Below, piece by piece: positions 13,608-19,792 of a DNA stretch of 20,688 bases. The first letter of the stretch is position 1; the number at the start of each line of letters is the position of its first letter. The notes below the pieces were generated by a model, which was given only the letters and a program-made list of their open reading frames with translations, ran no database searches and was not told the DNA's origin. Position numbers and translations under genes: made by a program. This stretch comes from a virus, in IMG/VR virus record IMGVR_UViG_3300025853_000838, positions 1 to 20,688 of that record. One strand, given 5' to 3'.

Positions 13608-14303
13608 ATGAAAAGGAAAGAAATAGAAAAATTCAACAAAGCTAACGGTCAACAAATTAGTAATAGACCTATCACTAAATCAAATTTTGATTTGAACGTA
13701 ATTAACTTTGATATAAAAGGTTATAAACATGCTAAAGAAGCTAACGATATTATCGGGGTTGCTCATCATTTAGGTAGTATTCTACACGCTGTTTTATCCT
13801 GTTCTGTTGAACACGGATTAGAAATGAGCCCTATATTTGAAGTTATCAACGATGAACATATCAATTTTATCAAGAACGGAGAATATGAAGTTAGAGATAG
13901 GATCAAAGGAGCTTTATCTTACTCTATTCAGTATGATGGAGCAGTAACTGATCCAAATAAAAGAGTTAAGGACATTGACGTTGAGGTTGAGAAATATGTA
14001 ACAACTGTTGTTGACTGTGTTGCTAATTACTTTGATGTAACTGTAAATGCTTTATGTGGAGAGAGTAGAAAAAACCCACTCCCAGTAGCTAGACACTTGA
14101 TCAGTTACTTTTGTTTTGAGAGATACATTTCTTACTCTCAATTTGGTCCTATATTAACTAACATTATTAATAGGGATAGAACAACCTTTATACACGGTAA
14201 TAAAAAAATCGCAGAAGGTATGCCTTATGACTCTAAACTTAGAGTAGCTGTTAAAGAGATTGAAGATCAAATAAAAAGAACACTATTACAATTAAATTGT
14301 TAA
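13608..14303 (+). CDS. DnaA domain IV-containing replication-initiator-like protein
   Basis: ATG 13608 is preferred over an in-frame ATG at 13575, which overlaps the previous gene. The product has 231 residues. Residues about 132-201 match the DnaA C-terminal DNA-binding domain: VVDCVANYFDVTVNALCG, ESRKNPLPVARHLISYF, and the signature region INRDRTTFIHGNKKI (187-201; DnaA has RDHxTVxHxxxKI). The AAA+ ATPase of DnaA is absent. In its place residues about 50-92 (HHLGSILHAVLSCSVEHGLEMSP...) look like the second half of a MazG-type helical domain without its acidic metal ligands, a weak likeness. The protein probably binds DnaA-box-like DNA, to start phage replication, to regulate, or to interfere with host initiation. 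Confidence 0.75.
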   Translation: MKRKEIEKFNKANGQQISNRPITKSNFDLNVINFDIKGYKHAKEANDIIGVAHHLGSILHAVLSCSVEHGLEMSPIFEVINDEHINFIKNGEYEVRDRIKGALSYSIQYDGAVTDPNKRVKDIDVEVEKYVTTVVDCVANYFDVTVNALCGESRKNPLPVARHLISYFCFERYISYSQFGPILTNIINRDRTTFIHGNKKIAEGMPYDSKLRVAVKEIEDQIKRTLLQLNC

Positions 14304-14340
14304 AAAAGTTTCATTTATTAACAGAATATACTTATATTTG
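14298..14340 (+). promoter_or_regulatory. Bacteroidota-type internal promoter P3
   Basis: TGTTAAAAAAG follows T14298, then TTTCA (14309-14313), a 19-base spacer and TATATTTG (14333-14340). The upstream element overlaps the stop codon of the DnaA-domain gene and there is no terminator before it. The leader ATCAATAACAAAAACGAATAA is of the common type. Confidence 0.8.
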
Positions 14341-14364
14341 AATCAATAACAAAAACGAATAATT

Positions 14365-14598
14365 ATGAAAGTACAAGATCTAAGAAAAGAATTGTCAAAC
14401 GGAATCACAGACTTTGCATTTATTAAAAAGGACGGTTCAGTAAGAATAGCTAAAGGTACTACGAATTTAACCTTTGTTCCAGTAGAAAAACATCCAAAAG
14501 GAACAGGGAAAGCGAGTGACAAAGTTTTAGCTTACTTCGATTTAGAAAAAGATAACTGGAGATGTCTATCAGTTAACACGGAATTTGTAACAGCTTAA
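14365..14598 (+). CDS. DUF2693-like small SH3-barrel protein
   Basis: A 77-residue protein with the pattern I associate with DUF2693 of Bacteroidota plasmids and phages: LRKELSNGITDFAFIKKDGSVR (6-27), AKGTTNL (29-35), HPKGTGKASDKVLAYFDLEK (43-62) and a Trp-Arg pair (WRCLSV). Short beta-strands with Gly turns suggest an SH3-like barrel. No function is established for the family as far as I know. It has its own strong promoter (P3), suggesting that it is needed early or in quantity; a DNA- or RNA-binding role is possible. Confidence 0.72.
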   Translation: MKVQDLRKELSNGITDFAFIKKDGSVRIAKGTTNLTFVPVEKHPKGTGKASDKVLAYFDLEKDNWRCLSVNTEFVTA

Positions 14599-14607
14599 TA
14601 AACCAAT

Positions 14608-15009
14608 ATGAATATTTTAGAAAAAGCAAATGAGATCGTGAACGAACGATCAGAAGAAAAAGAAAGACAGTATGGACCGTTTCAGCAGTGTATGCTTAAA
14701 ACGGCTAAATTAGCCTCTATAATGAGCAATAAAGAGATTTCTATAGTAGATGCTTATAATGTGTTAGTGGCTCTTAAAATGGCTCGTCAGAGCTATGCCC
14801 ATAAAGAAGATAACTTACTTGACGCTGTGGCTTATTTAGGGTCCTTAAATAACTTCTTAGAAAAAGAAGGGAGCCCTAATAACAGACTAAGTGATGAAGA
14901 ATACGACGAAGCCTACGAAAAAACTTTGAGGCCTAAAACAGCTTTTGAAAAGTTTGATGAGGATTACGAAAAGACATTGGGGTATAAAATGAGTAATAGA
15001 CATAGGTAG
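14608..15009 (+). CDS. DUF6378-like protein
   Basis: The protein (133 aa) has its conserved part in residues 1-87: EEKERQYGPFQQCMLKTAKL, IVDAYNVLVALKMARQSYAHKEDNLLDAVAYLGSL (47-81). This 'ERQYG-F...K...A-YLG' arrangement is the DUF6378 pattern known from tailed phages, an all-helical domain. Beyond residue 88 two similar acidic segments occur (DEEYDEAYEKTLRPKTAFEK and DEDYEKTLGYKM), a small internal repeat. The gene sits directly before the thymidylate-synthase homologue with one base between stop and start, which hints at nucleotide metabolism; unproven. Confidence 0.72.
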   Translation: MNILEKANEIVNERSEEKERQYGPFQQCMLKTAKLASIMSNKEISIVDAYNVLVALKMARQSYAHKEDNLLDAVAYLGSLNNFLEKEGSPNNRLSDEEYDEAYEKTLRPKTAFEKFDEDYEKTLGYKMSNRHR

Positions 15010-15010
15010 T

Positions 15011-15790
15011 ATGAATACTTACGAAGAAAACTATTCGGCAGCTATACACTTAGTGGCTAAGAAAGGAGAAAAAATAAATTCCAGGAATGGAAAGGTTCGC
15101 CAATTAACAGGAATCCAGATTAGGGCCAATCTAAGGGAAGGTTTTCCCATTGTAACAGGTAAAAAGATTTTTCCTAAAAGTATATTTGTTGAGGTTGAGT
15201 GGTTATTAAGAGGAGAAACAAATGTAAAGTTTCTTCAAGAAAGGGGCGTTACCATTTGGAATCAATGGGCAAAAGAAGATGGTGATTTAGGACCAGTTTA
15301 TGGTAAACAAATCAGGGATTTTGAAGGGGTTGACCAACTTAAAAACCTTATTAAAGATCTTAAGTCTAACTATACTTCAAGAAGACACCTAATAAGTATG
15401 TGGAACCCTATTAGAATTAACGAGATGGAACTACCTCCTTGTCATTATGCTTTTCAATTAGTTACTTACCCGGACCATATTGATATTGTCGTATCAATGA
15501 GGTCTTTAGATTTATTTATTGGATTGCCTTATGATGTAGGAATGTACGCCACTATTTTATCTATAATAGCTAAAGAACTTAATAAAAAACCTGGTGAAGT
15601 CATTATAAACGCAGCAGCTTGCCATTTATACGAGGAGCATGTTTCAAAAGCAGCGATTTATGCGGGGCGTAAAAAGAAAGCCTTACCAACTTTAGTAAAC
15701 TGTCCAAAGTTTAGTGAGTTCAGCTATGATAAGATGATTTTAGAAAACTATAATCCGGATTCAAGATTAGAAGTAAAAGTGAAAAAATAA
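15011..15790 (+). CDS. Thymidylate-synthase-fold enzyme, probably a dCMP hydroxymethylase
   Basis: A complete 259-residue thymidylate-synthase homologue: EVEWLLRGETN (Glu63), IWNQWAKEDGDLGPVYGKQIR (82-102), SRRH phosphate contact (123-126), LPPCHYAFQLV with catalytic Cys144, MRSLDLFIGLPYDVGMYA (163-180) and HLYEEH with His205 and Tyr207. In dTMP synthases the residue after 'GLP-aromatic' is Asn (E. coli N177); here it is Asp175. T4 dCMP hydroxymethylase has Asp179 there, and the Asn-to-Asp change in L. casei enzyme shifts preference to dCMP. The likely reaction is therefore dCMP plus methylene-tetrahydrofolate to 5-hydroxymethyl-dCMP, or 5-methyl-dCMP as in XP12-type phages. Codons such as CGC, CCC, GCC and CGT are commoner than in nearby genes, hinting at separate origin. 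Homology is certain, substrate inferred. Confidence 0.85.
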   Translation: MNTYEENYSAAIHLVAKKGEKINSRNGKVRQLTGIQIRANLREGFPIVTGKKIFPKSIFVEVEWLLRGETNVKFLQERGVTIWNQWAKEDGDLGPVYGKQIRDFEGVDQLKNLIKDLKSNYTSRRHLISMWNPIRINEMELPPCHYAFQLVTYPDHIDIVVSMRSLDLFIGLPYDVGMYATILSIIAKELNKKPGEVIINAAACHLYEEHVSKAAIYAGRKKKALPTLVNCPKFSEFSYDKMILENYNPDSRLEVKVKK

Positions 15791-15802
15791 AAATTAAAAA
15801 TT

Positions 15803-16123
15803 ATGGAATTAAAAAACGAATTTAGCTCAATTAGAGAATGGGCAAAAGACAAAGGAATCTTCGAAAAAGGAGATGTAAAGACACAAACTTTAAAGCTTTA
15901 TGAAGAAGCTGGAGAATTATCAAAAGCAGTGCTAAAAGATGATATTCCAGAGATCATTGATGCTATTGGTGATTGTGTTGTAGTACTAACTAACGTAGCT
16001 GAGTTAGCTAAGATCAAGTATGGAATTGATATTACTTTAGAATCTTGTGTTAATGAGGCTTATAGTGTTATTGCTAAGCGTAAAGGTAAAATGGAAAACG
16101 GAACATTTGTAAAAGAAGCCTAA
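15803..16123 (+). CDS. MazG-like nucleotide pyrophosphohydrolase
   Basis: A 106-residue all-helical protein with the MazG/dCTPase metal-binding pattern: KLYEEAGELSKAV (31-43; Glu34, Glu35, Glu38, the EExxE motif) and EIIDAIGDCVVVL (50-62; Asp53 and Asp57, the ExxD-like motif), then the dimer helix YGIDITLESCVNEAYSVIAKR with the usual KGKM end. Single-domain MazG-like enzymes hydrolyse an NTP or dNTP to the monophosphate and pyrophosphate; the superfamily includes dCTP pyrophosphatases. Directly behind the dCMP-type hydroxymethylase gene, a dCTPase/dUTPase role that supplies dCMP is an attractive reading, though unproven. The stop overlaps the next ATG. Confidence 0.82.
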   Translation: MELKNEFSSIREWAKDKGIFEKGDVKTQTLKLYEEAGELSKAVLKDDIPEIIDAIGDCVVVLTNVAELAKIKYGIDITLESCVNEAYSVIAKRKGKMENGTFVKEA

Positions 16124-16536
16124 TGAGAAGATACGTTGCTAAAATAGATTTGTCTGATTTTAATAATAGATCTACCGGGGAACTTGGGGAGCTAGCTTTC
16201 AAAAGCTGGTTCCTTAAGAACTTTCAAGGTGAAACTATTCATGATCAGTCGTTAGATAGAGATTACATGGGAATTGATTTTGCTTGTAATAAAGGTTACA
16301 CTTACCAAGTCAAAGCTACTTCTAAAAAAACCTACACCTTTAATTGCTCTTTAGAAAGTCTCTCTAAACATTTAAGGGCAGACTTCTATGTATTTATTCA
16401 AATTAAGGATAAATACGCTTATATTGAAGGTATTTACAGTGAAGACTATGTAAAAGCAAATATAAAAGAGAGTTATAAGTATAAGAACACTTTTGTTTAT
16501 GCAAAGGATTTATTACAACAAAAATTATTTAATTAA
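16123..16536 (+). CDS. PD-(D/E)XK superfamily nuclease (137 aa)
   Basis: The protein carries the restriction-nuclease-like core early in the chain: STGELGELAFKSWFLKNF (helix with Glu20 and Glu23), RDYMGIDFAC with Asp52, and GYTYQVKATSK with Gln62-Val-Lys64, that is an E...D-x9-QxK site where Gln replaces the second acid, as in several branches of the superfamily. A short alpha/beta half follows (ADFYVFIQIKDKYAYIEGIY). Typical roles are host DNA breakdown, mismatch or junction cleavage. It is translationally coupled to the MazG-like gene, so a nuclease acting on unmodified host DNA is conceivable. Confidence 0.7.
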   Translation: MRRYVAKIDLSDFNNRSTGELGELAFKSWFLKNFQGETIHDQSLDRDYMGIDFACNKGYTYQVKATSKKTYTFNCSLESLSKHLRADFYVFIQIKDKYAYIEGIYSEDYVKANIKESYKYKNTFVYAKDLLQQKLFN

Positions 16537-16538
16537 TT

Positions 16539-16943
16539 ATGGATTCACAGAAAGAGAGCTTTATTAAGCTTATAGAGTCAATAGGTTATCCTTATAGGAG
16601 TATGACTCAAATTGACAAAAAAGAGTTAATTAATTTACACAGAAACGTTTTCAATAAGAGTAGTGCATATTACGAAAGTCGTACGTGTAGCTCTTGTTAC
16701 GTCTCTATGCTTAACGACTTAGTGATCAAGTTTAATTTACCTAAAAGAATTGAAGTCGCTAGAGATTACGAAACTAGAAAAGCTATTTGTCTGGATTGTA
16801 CAGCTACAAAAGATCAAGAAGGACCAATATACACTTGCGGTAAGTTAGGTAAACCTTCTAACGGTAAAAACAAAACTTGCGGATGTGTTATTAATGTTAA
16901 GGCTAGGTTTAAAATGTTCTCTTGTCCTAGAGGTAAATGGTAG
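16539..16943 (+). CDS. Cys-rich, probably zinc-binding protein (134 aa)
   Basis: Eight of its cysteines are arranged as metal ligands: Cys50-x2-Cys53 (TCSSC), Cys84-x2-Cys87 (CLDC), Cys100, Cys114-x-Cys116 (TCGC) and Cys129 at the end (CPRGKW). The 'CGC...K...CP-GKW' ending is a phrase I know from small zinc-ribbon proteins of Bacteroidota phages. The N-terminal 45 residues are helical and without cysteines. Probably a DNA- or protein-binding structural zinc protein; no enzyme motif is seen. Confidence 0.65.
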   Translation: MDSQKESFIKLIESIGYPYRSMTQIDKKELINLHRNVFNKSSAYYESRTCSSCYVSMLNDLVIKFNLPKRIEVARDYETRKAICLDCTATKDQEGPIYTCGKLGKPSNGKNKTCGCVINVKARFKMFSCPRGKW

Positions 16944-16946
16944 ATC

Positions 16947-17120
16947 ATGTACGAATTTAATTTTATAAAATGTAGTGAGTACAATTTTGTTAATAAATTG
17001 GAGAAAGCTACAGAGTTAGGTTGGGAGTTAGCAGGTAATATAAATCCCTATAGAGGTAGAGGTTCTGGAGGTGAGCAGACCTATTTTACTATACCATTAA
17101 AAAGAAAAAAAGAAAGATGA
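16947..17120 (+). CDS. DUF1737-like small protein (57 aa)
   Basis: ATG 16947 to TGA 17118-17120, overlapping the endolysin ATG by four bases (ATGA). The product reads MYEFNFIKCS, then a helix (VNKLEKATELGWELAGNI), a Gly/Arg-rich turn and a last strand (QTYFTIPLKRKKER). 'GWEL-G' between strands is typical of DUF1737, a tiny beta-alpha-beta family of unknown function. Family call by eye. Confidence 0.62.
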   Translation: MYEFNFIKCSEYNFVNKLEKATELGWELAGNINPYRGRGSGGEQTYFTIPLKRKKER

Positions 17121-17569
17121 GTAAGACAATAAAAGATTATTTCTCTATTAAAGAGTTAGTAGACGAAGAGGTGTTTAACAGATTTGGTAATGGTGCTTGG
17201 AAGTTTTTAGATGAAAACTTATTAGATTGTTTATTCATTATTAGACATAACTTAAGAAAACCTATAACGGTTAATAATTGGGCGTGGAGAGGTGAGTTCT
17301 CTCAAAGAGGATTAAGGCATAATAATAGCCCTATGGTTAAAAAGAAAACTAAGGCTTACTTATCAGCTCATATGTTTGGTAAAGCGGTAGACTTCGACGT
17401 TGAAGGAATGACAGCTATAGAAGTTAGAGAATGGATAGTAGCTAATGCTGACTTATTTCCTTGTCAGATTAGGTTAGAAAGGAATTTAAAAGGGAAGCCG
17501 ATTTCTTGGTGTCATCTTGATTGTATCCAAGACGAATCTAAGTCGAAAGTGTATCTATTTGATGTTTAA
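17117..17569 (+). CDS. Endolysin, M15-type peptidoglycan peptidase
   Basis: A 150-residue protein with the M15 zinc-peptidase pattern: an N-terminal FSIKELVD...LDCLFIIRHNLRKPITVNN segment (9-54), YLSAHMFGKAVDFDV (81-95; the S-x-H-x-x-G-x-A-x-D motif with His85 and Asp92) and ISWCHLDC (129-136; third ligand His133 and Asp135). Such enzymes cut peptide stems of the cell wall; related ones are L-Ala-D-Glu or D-Ala-D-Ala peptidases. No signal peptide or membrane segment is present, so a holin must let it out. It is encoded just before the terminase genes instead of in a lysis cassette. Confidence 0.82.
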   Translation: MSKTIKDYFSIKELVDEEVFNRFGNGAWKFLDENLLDCLFIIRHNLRKPITVNNWAWRGEFSQRGLRHNNSPMVKKKTKAYLSAHMFGKAVDFDVEGMTAIEVREWIVANADLFPCQIRLERNLKGKPISWCHLDCIQDESKSKVYLFDV

Positions 17570-17584
17570 AAGCATATAATAATT

Positions 17585-18004
17585 ATGGCAGGAAAGAAAA
17601 AAGAATACGTAGCAGACTCAGTAGAAGTCGATAATAGAATAGCTGAAGCAATAGATTTTTTGCTTAACAAGAATATGAGTAGAGGTGAATGGGTTATTCA
17701 CTGTAAGAAGAAGTATGGTATTGAGTCAAGACAATCTGATACTTATTGGAAGAAAGCTAAAGATCATGTGAAAGAAAAATTCGCTAAAGATAGAGAAGCT
17801 ATGGCTGAATCACATCACGCTAGACTTTTTAAGTTATATATGGAAGCTATTAAAGAAGGTGAAATGGAAATAGCTAGAAAGATCTTAGCAGATATAGCAA
17901 AGCTTACTGGAGTAAATGAACCAGATAAGAAGGACGTTACTAGCGAAGGAGAAAGAATACAGATTAATATTGGAATTGAACCGGACGAAGATAATGAGGA
18001 GTAA
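17585..18004 (+). CDS. terS: Terminase small subunit
   Basis: A 139-residue, mostly helical protein. The first 60 residues include a helix-turn-helix-like region (IAEAIDFLLNKNMSRGEWV, then YGIESRQSDTYWKKAKDHV), followed by a helical oligomerisation part (HARLFKLYMEAIKEGEMEIARKIL) and KLTGVNEPDK, an ending I associate with phage small terminases. The C-terminus is acidic (EPDEDNEE). It should recognise the packaging site and load the large subunit encoded 126 bases further on. The call rests on architecture and on the neighbour; sequence signatures in this family are weak. Confidence 0.75.
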   Translation: MAGKKKEYVADSVEVDNRIAEAIDFLLNKNMSRGEWVIHCKKKYGIESRQSDTYWKKAKDHVKEKFAKDREAMAESHHARLFKLYMEAIKEGEMEIARKILADIAKLTGVNEPDKKDVTSEGERIQINIGIEPDEDNEE

Positions 18005-18143
18005 ATTATTAGAAGAAAATAGAAGAAAGAGAAAGGAGTTTAGAACTAGGGTTAGCGCTATGCCTTTCGAGATTAGATATAGTAGCTCGTTTAGATACGT
18101 AGGCGCTAAATTTAGAAGAACACGTACTTATGGTGAAGAATGA
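17994..18143 (+). CDS. Tiny basic protein between the terminase genes (49 aa)
   Basis: A complete frame from ATG 17994 to TGA 18141-18143. It overlaps the small terminase gene by 11 bases and the large terminase gene by 14, so it exactly bridges an otherwise empty gap. The product is strongly basic (MRSKLLEENRRKRKEFRTR..., KFRRTRTYGEE) with an aromatic middle. It could be a DNA-binding helper of packaging, or merely a coupling frame that carries ribosomes to the large subunit. No family recognised. Confidence 0.5.
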   Translation: MRSKLLEENRRKRKEFRTRVSAMPFEIRYSSSFRYVGAKFRRTRTYGEE

Positions 18144-19449
18144 TATTAAATTAACTAAGAAACAAGCATTAGCGTTTAAATACCTAAATGACAAGGAGAC
18201 TATAGAGGTGCTATACGGCGGGAGTGCCGGAGGGGGTAAGTCCTTCTTCGGCGTTCTTTGGTTAATACATAATTGTGTAAAGTATCCGGGTACTAGGTGG
18301 TTAATGGGACGTTCTAAATTAGATGCTCTTAAGAAAACCACTCTTAACTCCTTTTTTGACGTTACCGGAATGTTAGGTATTGATTCGGAGTATAATTATA
18401 ACGCTAACGAGAAAACTATAACTTTTAAAAATAAGTCGCAGATAGTTCTAAAGGATTTGTTTCTATATCCTTCAGACCCTAACTTCGATAGTTTAGGTTC
18501 TCTTGAGATTACCGGCGCTATGATAGATGAGGCTAACCAAGTGGTAGAAAAAGCTAAGAACATTGTAGTATCAAGGATTCGTTATAAGTTAAATGAATAT
18601 AACTTAACTCCTAAGTTATTAATGACTTGTAACCCTGCTAAGAATTGGGTTTTTACTTCATTCTTTAAACCTAGCGTAGAAAACCGTTTACCTAAGCATA
18701 GAAAGTTTATCCAAGCTTTAGCAACAGATAATAAGCATTTACATCCTTCTTATATAGAATCTTTAAAAAGATTGGACGAAGCTTCTAAACAAAGACTTTT
18801 ATACGGGAATTGGCAGTATGATGATGATTTAGCTAAACTATTCCCTTTTGAGAATATAGTAGACGCTTATACTAACGAATTTGTACCTGAAGGAGAAAAG
18901 TATATAACTGCGGATATAGCTCGTTTTGGTAATGATAGTACCGTAATAGCTTTATGGAACGGATGGAGATTAGAGAGGGTTATTAAGCTTGATAAATACG
19001 ATACAGTCCAAACATCACAAGAGATTAGAAAGTTAGCTACGGAAAACTACATCCCTATGAGTAGGGTTATAGCTGATGCCGACGGAATTGGAGGAGGAGT
19101 AGTGGACCAGTTAAGATGCAAGAGTTTTGTAAATAACTCGACTCCGGTTAAAGTAGAAGGGTCTAAGCAAAACTTTAGTAATTTAAAAAGTCAATGTTAC
19201 TTCCATTTAGCTGAGAAGTTTAAAAAGAAAGAGGTTTACTTAATAGATAGTACTTTTAAAGAACAGTTAAACGAAGAGTTATCTTTAATCCGTAGAAAGG
19301 ATATGGATAAAGACGTTAAATGGGCGGTAGAAGGTAAGGAGACTATTAAAACTATGCTAGGTAGATCTCCAGATATTGCAGACACGATAATGATGCGTAG
19401 CTATTTCGAACTCGTAGGTTCTAAATCTTGGATTGATGATTTAATCTAA
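18130..19449 (+). CDS. terL: Terminase large subunit (ATPase and nuclease)
   Basis: A 439-residue protein of standard length. The N-terminal packaging ATPase shows Walker A GGSAGGGKS (30-38), Walker B AMIDEANQV with Asp133-Glu134, and the coupling motif LMTCNPAKNW (164-173). The C-terminal RNase H-like nuclease shows ITADIARFGNDS (Asp262), VIADADGIGGG (Asp316, Asp318) and PDIADTIMM near the end. It cuts and pumps DNA into the prohead. The gene ends before a terminator; portal and capsid genes, which usually follow, are not in the remaining 1.2 kb. Confidence 0.95.
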   Translation: MVKNDIKLTKKQALAFKYLNDKETIEVLYGGSAGGGKSFFGVLWLIHNCVKYPGTRWLMGRSKLDALKKTTLNSFFDVTGMLGIDSEYNYNANEKTITFKNKSQIVLKDLFLYPSDPNFDSLGSLEITGAMIDEANQVVEKAKNIVVSRIRYKLNEYNLTPKLLMTCNPAKNWVFTSFFKPSVENRLPKHRKFIQALATDNKHLHPSYIESLKRLDEASKQRLLYGNWQYDDDLAKLFPFENIVDAYTNEFVPEGEKYITADIARFGNDSTVIALWNGWRLERVIKLDKYDTVQTSQEIRKLATENYIPMSRVIADADGIGGGVVDQLRCKSFVNNSTPVKVEGSKQNFSNLKSQCYFHLAEKFKKKEVYLIDSTFKEQLNEELSLIRRKDMDKDVKWAVEGKETIKTMLGRSPDIADTIMMRSYFELVGSKSWIDDLI

Positions 19450-19454
19450 TAAAA

Positions 19455-19480
19455 TTATTCTCATTGAAAATCAGGCAGTT
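19455..19480 (+). repeat. Boundary repeat copy R3
   Basis: TTATTCTCATTGAAAATCAG follows the large terminase gene and matches R1 and R2; the palindrome is TTGA-AAA-TCAG (19464-19474) with one mismatch. It runs into the terminator stem as in R2. Confidence 0.6.
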
Positions 19481-19502
19481 AGAAAATAACTGTCTTTTTT
19501 TT
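19473..19502 (+). terminator. Rho-independent terminator (T3)
   Basis: A 9-bp stem (AGGCAGTTA with TAACTGTCT, one G-U pair) around GAAAA, followed by a T-run to 19502. It ends the unit that finishes with the large terminase gene and abuts promoter P4. Confidence 0.85.
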
Positions 19503-19545
19503 GTTAAAAAAGTTTCATTTATTAACATTAAAAGATGTATATTTG
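19501..19545 (+). promoter_or_regulatory. Bacteroidota-type promoter P4
   Basis: TTGTTAAAAAAG (19501-19512), TTTCA (19513-19517), a 20-base spacer and TATATTTG (19538-19545). The stretch from TTGTTAAAAAAG through TTTCATTTATTAACA is identical to P3. The leader is A-rich (ACAACGAACAAAAACAAAACG) before the ATG at 19571. Confidence 0.8.
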
Positions 19546-19570
19546 AAACAACGAACAAAAACAAAACGAT

Positions 19571-19786
19571 ATGTTACATTTTATTTCAGACAGTCAAGCT
19601 ACTTTTCATTTAGATAATGAAGAAAAAGTATTATCAACTCTAAATAGGTTAGGTGTTGGTTTCGAGATTAAAAAACCCTCTTATTATTTACAGCAAATAG
19701 GCTGCCTTAAAGCGAAAGTGGTTTTCGATTATAGTTTAAGCGTGAGAGAATTGTTTATTTTACAAAACGACAAAATTTTTAGTTAA
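19571..19786 (+). CDS. Unknown small protein, first gene after promoter P4 (71 aa)
   Basis: The product mixes a short helix (NEEKVLSTLNRLGVGF) with beta-like segments (KAKVVFDYSLSVRELFIL). No family, membrane or metal motif is recognised. A strong promoter and small size are typical of an early accessory gene. The ATG follows ACAAAACGAT. Confidence 0.65.
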   Translation: MLHFISDSQATFHLDNEEKVLSTLNRLGVGFEIKKPSYYLQQIGCLKAKVVFDYSLSVRELFILQNDKIFS

Positions 19787-19792
19787 CCAATA

